DNA of 64,000 bases from NCEH01 sp043195095 (GCF_043195095.1 NZ_JBAFWN010000002.1), one strand, 5' to 3'. Shown: positions 1 through 8,875, counted from the stretch's first letter. The notes: generated by a model not told the origin, from the sequence alone. Numbers and translations are program-made.

Positions 1-11
1 CGAGACCGGCG

Positions 12-887
12 CTAGGCGGAAAGGCCGAGCCGCCGGCGGATATCGGCCGGGCCCTCGCCCGCCCGCCGCAGAACATCCAGGCTCGCCGCCCCCTCGCTTT
101 TCGAGAGCTTGCGGCCATCTGCCCCCAGCACCAGGCGATGATGGTGATAGATCGGCGCGGGCAGCCCCAGCAATGCCTGCAACATCCGGTGCACCGACGT
201 CGCCGCGAACAGATCACGCCCGCGGATCACATGGGTGATGGCCTGGGCCGCATCGTCCAGCACCACGGCGAGATGATAGCTCGCCGGCACATCCTTGCGC
301 GCCACCACCACATCACCCCAGGCGGCCGGATCCGCCGGCTGAAGAACCGGCGGGCCGAGGGGCGTCTCGGAGGCCTCGCGCCAAACCAGCGGCGCGCCGA
401 TGCGTGCCAGGGCGGCCGCCATGTCCAGCCGCAGCACGAACGGGGCGCCTTCCGAGCGAAGGCGGTCGCGTTCCGCTTGCGTCATCGCATGCCGGGAGAA
501 CGGATAGAGCGGCGCCCCATCAGGATCACGCGGCCAGGGGCCTTCGGCTTCCTTCTGCGCCACCGCATGGGCGATCTGGGCCCGGCTTTCGAACGCGGGA
601 TAGAGCAGCCCCTCGCGCTCCAGCCGGTCCAACGCCTCCCCATAGAAAGCGAGATGCTCCGATTGCCGCCGAGGCGGCGCGGCGGGAAGAATGCCGAGCC
701 AGCTCAGGTCCTCCGCGATCGCCCGTTCGAAAGCGGGGCGGGATCGGGTGGCGTCGATATCCTCGATGCGCAACAGGAAATCGCCGCCCGCCGCGACCGC
801 CGCATCGGCATTGACGAAGGCGGAGAGGGCATGGCCGAGATGCAGGCGGCCATTGGGGCTGGGAGCGAAGCGGCAGGTGAAACCCAT
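12..887 (-). CDS. gluQRS: Glutamyl-Q tRNA(Asp) synthetase
   Basis: This is a truncated GluRS paralogue that charges glutamate onto the queuosine of tRNA(Asp). The protein opens with the class I motif RFAPSPNGRLHLGH (HIGH at residues 16-19) and ends with GRKLSKSEG (KMSKS, about residue 260). At about 291 aa it lacks the anticodon-binding domain, as the family does. I chose the ATG at 887 because homologues begin just before RFAPSPNG; an in-frame upstream ATG at 974 would add 29 unconserved residues. The usual zinc cysteines near YPCFCTR are replaced by YPAFESR, so the zinc site is probably absent. It is divergent from the glycosylase gene at 1043. Confidence 0.9.
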   Translation of the reverse strand: MGFTCRFAPSPNGRLHLGHALSAFVNADAAVAAGGDFLLRIEDIDATRSRPAFERAIAEDLSWLGILPAAPPRRQSEHLAFYGEALDRLEREGLLYPAFESRAQIAHAVAQKEAEGPWPRDPDGAPLYPFSRHAMTQAERDRLRSEGAPFVLRLDMAAALARIGAPLVWREASETPLGPPVLQPADPAAWGDVVVARKDVPASYHLAVVLDDAAQAITHVIRGRDLFAATSVHRMLQALLGLPAPIYHHHRLVLGADGRKLSKSEGAASLDVLRRAGEGPADIRRRLGLSA

Positions 888-1042
888 GGGGCGGGATTTA
901 TGACGCAGGATTTCCACCCTGTCGCGCACCGCGAACGCCGTCCGGCCATGCCGATGCGCATGTCCGCTGGTCAAACCGGCGGCGCGATGATTTCATCCCG
1001 GCCCAACCCGTCGCAGCCGGATCGCTTGAGGACCACGGCGCC

Positions 1043-1732
1043 ATGACCGACCCTGCTCTCCTCGACCCGTCCGCGGCATCCGAAAGCGAACCGCGCCTAG
1101 ACCAGCAGGCGGATTTCGACCGCGCGCTCGACCGGCTCCTGGCGCTGGATCCGCGCCTTGTTCCGCTGGTGGATTTCGCCGGCCGCCCGACCCTGCGGCG
1201 GCGCGCGCCGGGGTTCGCGGGAATGGTGGCGATCGTGGTCGCGCAACAATTGTCGGTCGCCGCCGCCCGCTCCATCTCCGCGCGGCTGGAGCTTTTGTTC
1301 GGCGGGCCGGCGACCCCCGAGGCGTTGCTGGCCGCGCCCGCGGACAGCCTGCGCGCCGCCGGTCTTTCCGCGCCGAAGATCCGCACCCTCACCGGCATCG
1401 CCCGCGACCTCGTATCCGGCGCGGTGGACCTCGATGCCGTTGCGCATATGGAGGCGGACGCGGCGGCGGCCTATCTCACGAAGCTGCCCGGCATCGGCCT
1501 GTGGAGCGCGGACATCTATCTCCTGTTCTGTCTCGGCCGCGCCGACGCGTTCCCGCACGGCGATCTGGCCTTGCAAGTCGCGGCCGGCGAAGCGTTTGCG
1601 CTGCCCGGCCGCGCCTCCCCCTTGGGGCTATGGGCGATCGCCGAGGACTGGCGGCCCTATCGCGGCGTGGCGGCGCACGTGCTGTGGGCCTATTATGGCG
1701 CGCGGCGCGCCCGCACCGGTGTGCCCACCTGA
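1043..1732 (+). CDS. DNA-3-methyladenine glycosylase II-like (AlkA/HhH-GPD)
   Basis: This 229-aa base-excision repair glycosylase of the HhH-GPD superfamily should remove alkylated purines. The helix-hairpin-helix is visible as LPGIGLWSA (residues 148-156), followed by FPHGDLAL with the expected catalytic aspartate at Asp174. No C-terminal Fe-S cysteine cluster is present, which fits AlkA rather than Nth/MutY. A GAGGA ribosome binding site lies about 10 nt before the ATG. The gene is short for AlkA (E. coli 282 aa) because it lacks the N-terminal TBP-like domain and the Ada fusion. Its exact lesion range cannot be read from sequence. Confidence 0.85.
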   Translation: MTDPALLDPSAASESEPRLDQQADFDRALDRLLALDPRLVPLVDFAGRPTLRRRAPGFAGMVAIVVAQQLSVAAARSISARLELLFGGPATPEALLAAPADSLRAAGLSAPKIRTLTGIARDLVSGAVDLDAVAHMEADAAAAYLTKLPGIGLWSADIYLLFCLGRADAFPHGDLALQVAAGEAFALPGRASPLGLWAIAEDWRPYRGVAAHVLWAYYGARRARTGVPT

Positions 1733-1785
1733 GACTTTCCCGCCACGATCTTCCCAACGCGACTTCCCACCGAGGCCTCCCGCCC

Positions 1786-2439
1786 ATGCCCGTCCTGGAC
1801 AGCCCCCGCCTCCCGCCCCATTCAGGCGGCGCGCCCCAGTCCCTGGTGATCATGCTGCACGGCTATGGCGCCGACGGGCGGGACCTGATCGACCTCGGCA
1901 GCGCCTGGGCCGAGTTGCTGCCGGACACCGCCTTCGTCTCGCCCCACGCCCCGGACCCGTGCGAGGGCGCGCCCATGGGGCGGCAATGGTTTCCGCTCGG
2001 CGACATGGACCCGCACGATATGGTGCGCGGCGTGGCGAGCGCTGCGCCCGGCCTGCACCGCCTCATCCAGAGCGAGTTGCAGCGCGCCCGCCTGCCCGCG
2101 AGCCGGCTGGCGCTGGTCGGCTTCAGCCAGGGCTGCATGATGGCGCTGTCGGTGGCGCTGGCCATGCCGCAGCCGCCCGCCGCCGTGGTGGGCTATTCGG
2201 GACTATGGGTACCCGAGCCGAAGGAGCCGGCGGGCACCTCCGCCCCGCCGATCCTGCTGGTACACGGCACCGACGACACGCTGATCCCCGCCCAGGCCCT
2301 GTTCCAATCGGCCTTCGGGCTCGCGGGCGCGGGCGTTCCCGTGGAATGGCATCTCAGCCACGGCCTCGGCCATGGGATCGACGAAACCGGCCTCGCCCAG
2401 GGTGGCCTGTTCCTCGCCCAGCAGCTCGCCACCGCCTGA
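1786..2439 (+). CDS. Phospholipase/carboxylesterase (alpha/beta hydrolase, Abhydrolase_2)
   Basis: This 217-aa cytosolic serine esterase belongs to the bacterial carboxylesterase/acyl-protein thioesterase-like family. The oxyanion region HGYGADGRDL is at residues 25-34, the nucleophile elbow GFSQG places Ser114, the acid is Asp164 in HGTDDTLIP, and the base is His196 in GLGHGI. All three catalytic residues and the length fit the family. The ATG at 1786 is chosen because the upstream in-frame extension overlaps the glycosylase gene and is not family-like. The substrate is unknown. Confidence 0.85.
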   Translation: MPVLDSPRLPPHSGGAPQSLVIMLHGYGADGRDLIDLGSAWAELLPDTAFVSPHAPDPCEGAPMGRQWFPLGDMDPHDMVRGVASAAPGLHRLIQSELQRARLPASRLALVGFSQGCMMALSVALAMPQPPAAVVGYSGLWVPEPKEPAGTSAPPILLVHGTDDTLIPAQALFQSAFGLAGAGVPVEWHLSHGLGHGIDETGLAQGGLFLAQQLATA

Positions 2440-2549
2440 GGCGATGCACCAGACGGCTTCACAAGAATGACACGGAGAATATAGAGTATCGCGGCGCACC
2501 GGGCTGGCTTGGTTTGATTCGGTGCCATGGAGGGCGAGGAGTTCGATCC

Positions 2550-3107
2550 TTGACCGCTGCGTTACCATCTGGGGCTTGGCCGGCACTGGTGCTCAATGCG
2601 GACTACCGTCCGCTGAGCTACTATCCCCTGTCTGTCTGGTGCTGGCAGGATGCCATCAAGGCGGTGTTCCTCGACCGCGTGAACATCGTCGAATATTACG
2701 ACAAGGCGGTCCGAAGTCCGGGCATAGAGATCCGGCTTCCGAGCGTGCTCTCGTTGCGCACCTTCGTAAAGCCTGCCCGGCATCCGGCATTTACCCGCTT
2801 CAACGTGTTCCTGCGCGACCGCTTCACCTGCCAATATTGCGGCTCGCGCGACGACCTCACCTTCGATCACCTCATTCCCCGCTCCCGCGGCGGCCAGACC
2901 ACCTGGGACAATGTGGTGACAGCATGCTCGCCATGTAATCTGCGCAAGGGCAGCGACATGCCGGCGCATTCGGGCATGTGGCCCCATCAGGTGCCGTTCC
3001 AGCCCACCGTGCACGATTTGCACCAGAACGGCCGCCACTTCCCGCCCAATTATCTGCACGAGAGCTGGCTCGACTATCTCTATTGGGATACCGAACTGGA
3101 GCCGTAG
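2550..3107 (+). CDS. HNH endonuclease family protein
   Basis: This 185-aa protein carries an HNH nuclease fold. A zinc-finger pair CQYC (Cys94, Cys97) is followed by FDHLIPRSRGG with the HNH Asp106-His107, then Asn121 and CSPCN (Cys126, Cys129, Asn130). The N-terminal block ALVLNADYRPLSYYPLS is typical of the short stand-alone HNH proteins common in alphaproteobacteria. I place the start at TTG 2550, which follows a GAGGAG ribosome binding site (2536-2541) by 8 nt; no suitable ATG exists before the conserved block. The biological role of this subfamily is not known. Confidence 0.8.
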   Translation: MTAALPSGAWPALVLNADYRPLSYYPLSVWCWQDAIKAVFLDRVNIVEYYDKAVRSPGIEIRLPSVLSLRTFVKPARHPAFTRFNVFLRDRFTCQYCGSRDDLTFDHLIPRSRGGQTTWDNVVTACSPCNLRKGSDMPAHSGMWPHQVPFQPTVHDLHQNGRHFPPNYLHESWLDYLYWDTELEP

Positions 3108-3113
3108 GCCCGC

Positions 3114-3641
3114 TCAGGCGGCGATCGTGCGCCGCCCTGCCCCTCGCCCGCGCAGGCCGATCAGCGCGACCCCGGCCAGCCCGAGGGCGATCAGCGCGTT
3201 CCAGCCCGCCATGGAAATCCCCATCAGGCGCCACGCCGCCTCGTCGCAGCGGGGCACATGGGCCGTCTTGAGGGCGGACATAATGTCGCTGACCACCAGC
3301 GGCGTGCCAGACGTGCAGGCGGTCGGCCCCTGCCAGAAGCGCCATTCCACGCCGGCGTGGAAAATGGCGATTCCCGCATCCACCAGCATCAGCAGCGCCA
3401 GCACCGCGAGCCCGGCCCGCGCCAGCCCCTCCCATCCGCGATGGGCGGCATAGGCCGAAAGCAGGCCGATGGGTATCGCAGCGTAATAGGGCAGACGCTG
3501 GTCGAGGCAGAGCGGGCATGGGGCAAGTCCCACCACCAGCTGGAAATACCAGGCCGCGGCCAGGGCCGCCGCCGCACCGGCGGACACCACCAGGCAAGCC
3601 GTGATCGGCGCGCGCAGATCGATCAAATGCGTGGTCCTCAT
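3114..3641 (-). CDS. dsbB: Disulfide bond formation protein B (DsbB)
   Basis: This inner-membrane quinone reductase reoxidises periplasmic DsbA. The 175-aa protein has four predicted hydrophobic segments. It shows the first redox pair as CPLC (Cys42, Cys45) and the second as Cys109 in TACTSG and Cys132 in PRCDE, all in the expected periplasmic loops. The start at 3641 removes a 25-residue polar extension that does not fit the family. It is divergent from irr and converges on the HNH gene, ending 6 bp from it. No dsbA is in the window. Confidence 0.88.
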   Translation of the reverse strand: MRTTHLIDLRAPITACLVVSAGAAAALAAAWYFQLVVGLAPCPLCLDQRLPYYAAIPIGLLSAYAAHRGWEGLARAGLAVLALLMLVDAGIAIFHAGVEWRFWQGPTACTSGTPLVVSDIMSALKTAHVPRCDEAAWRLMGISMAGWNALIALGLAGVALIGLRGRGAGRRTIAA

Positions 3642-3734
3642 GTCATTGGGCGATCGCGGAGATCGCCGCCGCGAAGCCATGCATTGGCGCGCGCCAGGGG
3701 CGCAAGTCACAAGCAAGGCATTGGTGTCATTGAC

Positions 3735-3762
3735 TTACATTAGTACAGCTACAATCTATAAT
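3735..3762 (+). promoter_or_regulatory. Candidate irr promoter
   Basis: The dsbB-irr intergenic region has an AT-rich patch in an otherwise GC-rich context. TTACAT (3735-3740) and TATAAT (3757-3762) are 16 bp apart and could be the -35 and -10 elements, giving a leader of about 100 nt. A better -35 match, TTGACT at 3730, lies 21 bp away, which is too far. This is inference from sequence alone. Confidence 0.35.
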
Positions 3763-3870
3763 AGTGGCAATTCGCGGCGCGATCCGCTATTGAGATTGAT
3801 CAGCGCCTTCCGGAGCCTTGTACCGCTGCCGTTAAGGCCATGTGTTTCCTTGAAGAGTGCAGAACCGCCG

Positions 3871-4422
3871 ATGTCCGACATGTCCCGCTTCAGAGCCAGC
3901 CTCACGAGCCCTGCCGTCGCCCCCCGCGGCACGGCGGAGGATGGTGACGCGGTGCTGCCGGTGGCCCAGTTGCGCGATATCTCATCCACGCGTCGCACCG
4001 GGTGCCCGTTCCATGACGTGCGCGAGATGCTGCGCGAAGTGGGCCTGCGGCCGACCCGCCAGCGCCTCGCCCTCGGCTGGCTGCTGTTCGCCAAGGGCGA
4101 TCGGCACGTGACCGCGGAAATGCTGCATGAAGAGGCCATCCGCGCCCGCTTCCCGGTCTCGCTCGCTACCGTCTACAACACCTTGCACCAGTTCACCGAA
4201 GTGGACCTGCTGCGCGAGGTGGCGGTGGACGGCTCCAAGACCTATTTCGACACCAATGCCTCGGACCATCACCACTTCTATGTGGAAGGCCATAACGAGC
4301 TGGTGGATATCCCGACGGCCCATGTGGGCGTGGACCGCCTGCCCGAGCCGCCGGAAGGTTTCGAGGTTGCCCGCGTGGATGTGGTCGTGCGCCTGCGCCG
4401 CAAGGCGATCGGCAAGGGCTGA
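3871..4422 (+). CDS. irr: Iron response regulator Irr (Fur family)
   Basis: Irr is the heme-responsive iron regulator of rhizobia and relatives. The 183-aa protein contains the Fur winged-helix block GLRPTRQRLALGWLLF (58-73) and SLATVYNTLHQF, then the Irr-specific histidine cluster HHH at 133-135. The N-terminal heme regulatory motif GCPFHD (Cys45) matches the GCPWHD that makes Bradyrhizobium Irr unstable when heme binds, so heme-triggered turnover is likely. The ATG at 3871 is chosen; another at 3880 is possible. The gene is monocistronic and followed by a strong terminator at 4454. Confidence 0.92.
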   Translation: MSDMSRFRASLTSPAVAPRGTAEDGDAVLPVAQLRDISSTRRTGCPFHDVREMLREVGLRPTRQRLALGWLLFAKGDRHVTAEMLHEEAIRARFPVSLATVYNTLHQFTEVDLLREVAVDGSKTYFDTNASDHHHFYVEGHNELVDIPTAHVGVDRLPEPPEGFEVARVDVVVRLRRKAIGKG

Positions 4423-4453
4423 ACGCCCGGGCTCCTCTCGTCTGCTCCAGATC

Positions 4454-4479
4454 AAAAGCCCCCGCTCCGGGGGCTTTTT
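4454..4479. terminator. Bidirectional intrinsic terminator
   Basis: A perfect 11-bp stem (4454-4464 with 4468-4478) encloses a 3-nt loop and is flanked by A- and T-runs. It can therefore end transcription of irr on the plus strand and of the SH3-domain gene on the minus strand. Confidence 0.85.
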
Positions 4480-4532
4480 CGTTTGAGACGAACGCAGGTC
4501 CCGCAGGCCGCACAACGCGCCCCGCAGCCGCC

Positions 4533-5066
4533 TCACTCCACCTTTTCGCCGGGATAGACACCCCACAATTCGCCCTGTTCGATGAAGCCGTCGAAACCCG
4601 GCCCGGTGATGCGGCACCATTTTCCATCGCAGGATTTCACCGAGGCAAGAACGCGGGGCTCCAATTGCGCGGTGGCCCGGGCGCTGGCATCGGCGCGCTC
4701 CCGCAGCACCGCCGTGCCGCTCTTCAGCCAGGGCGACACCAGCGCCGTGCGACGGCCAGACAGCATGGAATGGTAGACCCAGCCCTCCGAGCCATCCACG
4801 TCGCGGATGCGGCGCCAGGTCTCGAACTCGGCGGTAATTTCCACCGGCAGGCCGGCGCGCGAGAAGATCCAGGACACGTCCTGATCCTTGTTCGGCCCCG
4901 TGCGCACATTCACCTTGTCCGCCTTCAGCGAGACAAAGCGCGGCACCGGCAGGCCGCTTCCGGAATCGTCCGCCGCATAGGCCGTGCTGCCGAGAGATGT
5001 GGCGGCCAACACCAGCAAGAGAGCCATCGCGCGTGCCGGAAGGGACTGACGTTTGCTCGCCTGCAT
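4533..5066 (-). CDS. Secreted SH3-domain protein
   Basis: This 177-aa protein starts with a signal peptide (positively charged MQASKRQ, hydrophobic core, cleavage near AYA-AD). It then shows a bacterial SH3 motif (KADKVNVRTGPN, about residues 48-60) and GSEGWVYHSMLSG, with a second SH3-like unit towards the C-terminus ending FIEQGELWGVYPGE. Such proteins are periplasmic and often touch peptidoglycan, but no enzymatic domain is present. The start at 5066 has a GGAGAGGA ribosome binding site. The adjacent plus-strand dehydrogenase is divergent. Confidence 0.75.
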   Translation of the reverse strand: MQASKRQSLPARAMALLLVLAATSLGSTAYAADDSGSGLPVPRFVSLKADKVNVRTGPNKDQDVSWIFSRAGLPVEITAEFETWRRIRDVDGSEGWVYHSMLSGRRTALVSPWLKSGTAVLRERADASARATAQLEPRVLASVKSCDGKWCRITGPGFDGFIEQGELWGVYPGEKVE

Positions 5067-5221
5067 GATCCGCTGATCCTCTCCGCTCAGTGAAAACGCG
5101 TGCCTGAAGTGCGCCTGCACCCGGACATCGTCAAGGGTCGCCGCGTGCATACCCTTTGTGTTTCCTCGTCTGTCTGCTAGACGGGACGAGAAGGGTTAAA
5201 AAACCGGGAACGGGGAAGATT

Positions 5222-6223
5222 ATGGCGCGTCGCAAACCCCTCGTTGTCGTCACGCGGAAGCTGCCTGACACGGTCGAGACGCGGATGCGCGAACTGTTCG
5301 ACGCGCGTCTGAATGTCGATGACGTGCCCATGGATCACGCCGCTCTGATTGAGGCCGTGCGCACCGCGGACGTTCTCGTGCCGACCGTGACCGACAAGAT
5401 CGATTCGGCCGTGATGTCGCATGCGGGCGAGAATCTGCGCCTCATCGCCAGCTTCTCCAACGGCGTCGATCACATCGACGTGGCCAGCGCCCTGGCGCGG
5501 GGAATCACCGTCACCAACACCCCCGGCGTCCTCACCGAGGATACCGCCGACATGACCATGGCGCTGATTCTCGCCGTGCCGCGCCGGCTGGCCGAAGGCG
5601 CGCAGATCATCACCTCGGACCCCGAGGAATGGAACGGCTGGGCGCCCACCTGGATGCTCGGCCGGCGCATCTGGGGCAAGCGCCTCGGCATCGTCGGCAT
5701 GGGCCGCATCGGCCAGGCGGTCGCACGTCGCGCCAAGGCGTTCGGCCTGCAGATTCACTATCACAACCGCCGCCACCTGCCCGCCGCCACCGAGGAAGCG
5801 CTGGAAGCGACCTATTGGGATAGCCTGGACCAGATGCTGGCCCGCATGGACATCGTCTCCGTCAATTGCCCGCATACGCCGGCCACTTATCATCTGCTTT
5901 CGGCCCGCCGCCTCAAGCTGCTGAAGCCCGACGCCTATGTGGTGAACACGGCGCGCGGCGAGGTGATCGACGAGAACGCCCTCACCCGCATGCTGGAAGC
6001 CGGCGAGATCGCAGGTGCTGGCCTCGACGTGTTCGAGCACGAGCCGGCGGTGAACCCCAAGCTCGTCAAGCTCGCCCGCCAGGGCAAGGTGGTGCTGCTG
6101 CCCCACATGGGCTCGGCGACGCTGGAAGGCCGCATCGACATGGGCGAGAAGGTCATCGTCAACATCAAGACCTTCATGGACGGCCACCGTCCGCCGGACC
6201 GCGTGCTTCCCTCCATGCTGTGA
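5222..6223 (+). CDS. D-2-hydroxyacid dehydrogenase (glyoxylate/hydroxypyruvate reductase-like)
   Basis: This 333-aa NAD(P)-dependent D-isomer-specific 2-hydroxyacid dehydrogenase has the nucleotide site GMGRIG at 159-164. The catalytic set is Arg245 (NTARG), Glu274 (FEHEP) and His295 (PHMGSAT). The motif NTPGVLTEDTADMTMAL is typical of glyoxylate reductases of the GyaR type. The substrate could be glyoxylate, hydroxypyruvate or a similar 2-keto acid; sequence alone does not decide. The ATG at 5222 follows a GGGGAAG ribosome binding site. Downstream lies an inverted pair of the dispersed repeat. Confidence 0.85.
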   Translation: MARRKPLVVVTRKLPDTVETRMRELFDARLNVDDVPMDHAALIEAVRTADVLVPTVTDKIDSAVMSHAGENLRLIASFSNGVDHIDVASALARGITVTNTPGVLTEDTADMTMALILAVPRRLAEGAQIITSDPEEWNGWAPTWMLGRRIWGKRLGIVGMGRIGQAVARRAKAFGLQIHYHNRRHLPAATEEALEATYWDSLDQMLARMDIVSVNCPHTPATYHLLSARRLKLLKPDAYVVNTARGEVIDENALTRMLEAGEIAGAGLDVFEHEPAVNPKLVKLARQGKVVLLPHMGSATLEGRIDMGEKVIVNIKTFMDGHRPPDRVLPSML

Positions 6224-6270
6224 GGGGTGGCTGCGCGCGGCACTCTTGGCCCGCTCGTTATCGCTTGGAC

Positions 6271-6438
6271 TCCCCCCTCCCCAGCCCTCCCCCGCAAGCG
6301 GGAGAGGGAGTAGATGGCATGGCCACGCGTTGAGTTGACGCCTGGCGGGTCCTTGATGATGGCGCCGCTTATCCCCTGCCGATCCGGTCAGAGCCGCGAT
6401 CCCCCTCTCCCGCTTGCGAGGGAGGGTTGGGGAGGGGG
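6271..6438. repeat. Inverted pair of dispersed GC-rich palindromic element (pair 1)
   Basis: Two copies of the same element lie in opposite orientation: 6271-6310 forward and 6401-6438 reverse. The core reads CCCCCGCAAGCGGGAGAGGG and is itself a small palindrome around GCAAGC; a CCCTCCCC arm gives polarity. The same paired arrangement recurs at 25.3, 27.9 and 28.4 kb. The layout resembles a BIME (paired REP elements). Confidence 0.8.
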
Positions 6439-6487
6439 AATTCGCGGCGGCAAGCTCAGGACGGCCGGAGTCCGGAATAACCGCCCC

Positions 6488-7300
6488 TCACGCCGCCTTC
6501 ACATGCTCCGACAGATCGGTGATGCGCGTTCCCGTGCCGGTGAGCGGGTTTTCCGGGTCATAGGCATAGCTCAGCGTCTCGAAGCGCATGGAGCGGGCGT
6601 CGATCATCAGCAGCTTGCCCACCAGCCCCTCGCCAAACCCGACGATGGCGCGGATCACCTCCAGGGCCGCCAGCGAACCGGCGAGCCCCGCCAAGGCGCC
6701 AAGCACGCCGGCTTCCGCGCAGGGCGCAACCGTGCCGGGCGGGGGCGGCTCGGGGAACAGGCAGCGATAGGTGGGGTTCGGCGTGCCGTCCGACCCGTTC
6801 TCATGGGCGCGGATGGTGGTGAGGGTCGCATCAAAGGTGCCGAGCGCCGCCGTCACCAGCGGCTTGCCCGCCAATACGCACGCGTCCGAGACCAGATAGC
6901 GGGTGGCGAAATTGTCGGAGCCATCCACCACCACGTCCACGTCGCGAATCAGATCGAGCGCATTGCCGGCGTCGAGCCGGCCCTGGTGCAGCACCATCTG
7001 CACATGGGGATTGAGGGCGGCCACGGCATCGCGCGCGCTCTCCACCTTGGGGCGGCCGATATCCTGCGTGCGGTGGATGACCTGCCGCTGGAGATTGGAG
7101 AGCGAGACCTCGTCGTCATCCACCAGCACCAACGTGCCCACGCCGGCCGCTGCGAGATAGAGCAGCACCGGCGCGCCGAGCCCGCCCGCGCCCACCACCA
7201 GAACCCGCGCCGCCTTCAGCTTCTGCTGGCCCGGCCCGCCCACGTCGTGCAGCACGATGTGGCGCGCATAGCGCTCGATCTCGTCCGTGGAAAACGCCAT
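6488..7300 (-). CDS. moeB: ThiF/MoeB/HesA family adenylyltransferase
   Basis: This 270-aa E1-like enzyme would adenylate the C-terminal glycine of a sulfur-carrier protein such as MoaD or ThiS. The Rossmann/ATP motif VVGAGGLGAP is at 35-44, and the acidic-arginine block DDDEVSLSNLQRQ is at 61-73. YRCLFPEPPPP and APCAEAG (Cys194, equivalent to the reactive cysteine of MoeB) follow. The two CxxC pairs that hold zinc in E. coli MoeB are missing: only Cys180 of the first is kept and none of the second. It lies 78 bp after cysG on the same strand. Target MoaD versus ThiS is undecided. Confidence 0.82.
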   Translation of the reverse strand: MAFSTDEIERYARHIVLHDVGGPGQQKLKAARVLVVGAGGLGAPVLLYLAAAGVGTLVLVDDDEVSLSNLQRQVIHRTQDIGRPKVESARDAVAALNPHVQMVLHQGRLDAGNALDLIRDVDVVVDGSDNFATRYLVSDACVLAGKPLVTAALGTFDATLTTIRAHENGSDGTPNPTYRCLFPEPPPPGTVAPCAEAGVLGALAGLAGSLAALEVIRAIVGFGEGLVGKLLMIDARSMRFETLSYAYDPENPLTGTGTRITDLSEHVKAA

Positions 7301-7378
7301 TTACCTTGTCCTTCGTCCCACCGTCCTCACTCCTAGATAGGAGGCCGGGCGCGCCTGCCCAATGCCGGCCCGGGCCGT

Positions 7379-8875
7379 TCAGCCGGCCGAGGCCGCCCGC
7401 GGCGCGACGGCGGCGGCCATGCCTTCGCTGAGCGCATAGCCATAGAGGACGAGGCACGGCCCTTGGGCGCCGGCCTCGATGGCGGCGTCGATCGCCGCGG
7501 ACAGGCCGCCGAGAGGCGCCTGCACCACCCGCTCGTCGGGCCGCGTCGCGGAAAACACCGCCAAAGCGGGCACCGCGAGATCCGTGCCGGCGGCGGCGAG
7601 CTTTTCCACCAGCTCCGGCAAGGTCCGGCGCGGCATGTAGACCACGGTGGTCGCGGCCGCGTCCGACAAAGCGCTGAAATCCAGATCCTTCGGCAGCTTG
7701 CCGTCGCGCGCATGGGCGGTGACGAATTGCAGGCGCCGCGCATGGTCGCGATGGGTGAGCGATGTGGTCAGCCGGCTCGCCACCCCCTGGGCGGAGGAGA
7801 TGCCGGGCACCACTTCCACCGGAATGCCGGCGAGGCGGCAAGCGGTGATCTCCTCGCCCGCGCGGCCGAAGATCATGGGGTCGCCGCCCTTCAGCCGCAC
7901 CACCCGCCGGCCTTCCTTGGCGAGCTGCACCATCAGCGCGTTGATGTCGTCCTGTTTGCAGGACGGACGATAGCCGGTCTTGCCCACCAGCATCTTCTTC
8001 GCCTCCCGCCGCGCGAAATCCAACACCTGCGGGGAGACCAAGTCGTCATAGAGCACCACTTCCGCGGATTGCAGCACCCGCACCGCCTTCAAGGTCAGCA
8101 GTTCGGGATCGCCCGGCCCCGCGCCCACCAGGACCACCGAGCCGCTGTCGGGCGCGGCGCGCGTGCTTTCGGCGTCGGCGAGCAGGGCCGCACGATCTTC
8201 CTCGCCCGGCGGCTGGTCGGGCGCGAACATGGCGCGGGCGGAAAACTGTTCCCAGAAGCGGCGGCGGCCGTGAAAGCTGAGGCCGAGGGCGGAAACCGCC
8301 CCGCGCCAGGACTGCGCCGCCTGCGCCCAGGCCTTGAAGCCCGGCGGCAAGAGCGCCTCGATCTTGGCCCGCACCGCCTGTCCGAACACGGGGGCCGCGC
8401 CATCGGTGGAAATGCCGACCACCAGAGGCGAGCGATTGACGATGGCACCGAAGGCGAAATCGCAGAAGGCCGGCTTGTCCACGACATTGACCGGCACGCC
8501 GGCCGCGCGGGCGGCGGCGGCGAAACGGGCGGCTTCCGCCTCATCCTCCGCGTCGGCGATGGCGAGCGCCGCGCCGGCCAGATCCGTTTCGTTCCACGCC
8601 CGTTCGACCAGCGCGATGGGGCCGACCGGAGCGGATTGCGCGAGCGCGCGCATCTCTTCGCACGGCGCGGCGGCAATCACTTCCACATGGGCGCCAGCAG
8701 CGGAGAGCAGTTCCGCCTTCCAGACCGCCGGCTCGGTGCCACCGACCACCACCACGCGCTTGCCGGCGAGGGCGAAGAACACCGGCAGCCGCGCGAGCTT
8801 GTCCATGCGGGCGCCGTTGCGCTCGCGGGGCGCGCGGCCGGAGAGGGATGGCTTGTCGATAGGCCCAGAGGCCAT
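7379..8875 (-). CDS. cysG: Siroheme synthase CysG (dehydrogenase/ferrochelatase + uroporphyrinogen-III methyltransferase)
   Basis: This 498-aa fusion makes siroheme, the cofactor of sulfite and nitrite reductases. The N-terminal NAD-binding precorrin-2 dehydrogenase half starts at DKLARLPVFFALAGKRVVVVGG (about 25-46), where VVGG replaces the usual GGG. The SUMT half begins at VLVGAGPGDPELLTL (about 249-263) and contains VVRLKGGDPMIFGRAGEE and VVPGISSA. I chose the ATG at 8875, which has a GGAG site, over 8806, which has none. moeB follows in the same direction. A pair of inverted repeats at 9024-9066 lies in the promoter region. Confidence 0.9.
   Translation of the reverse strand: MASGPIDKPSLSGRAPRERNGARMDKLARLPVFFALAGKRVVVVGGTEPAVWKAELLSAAGAHVEVIAAAPCEEMRALAQSAPVGPIALVERAWNETDLAGAALAIADAEDEAEAARFAAAARAAGVPVNVVDKPAFCDFAFGAIVNRSPLVVGISTDGAAPVFGQAVRAKIEALLPPGFKAWAQAAQSWRGAVSALGLSFHGRRRFWEQFSARAMFAPDQPPGEEDRAALLADAESTRAAPDSGSVVLVGAGPGDPELLTLKAVRVLQSAEVVLYDDLVSPQVLDFARREAKKMLVGKTGYRPSCKQDDINALMVQLAKEGRRVVRLKGGDPMIFGRAGEEITACRLAGIPVEVVPGISSAQGVASRLTTSLTHRDHARRLQFVTAHARDGKLPKDLDFSALSDAAATTVVYMPRRTLPELVEKLAAAGTDLAVPALAVFSATRPDERVVQAPLGGLSAAIDAAIEAGAQGPCLVLYGYALSEGMAAAVAPRAASAG

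Noticed and set aside
1158..2549. Long N-terminal extension of the HNH gene frame
   Set aside because: It runs out of frame through the glycosylase and esterase genes, with Arg/Pro-rich shadow sequence. The HNH gene begins at TTG 2550 with a good ribosome binding site.
3730..3762. TTGACT plus TATAAT as the irr promoter
   Set aside because: The spacer is 21 bp, too long for sigma-70; TTACAT at 3735 gives a better 16-bp spacer.
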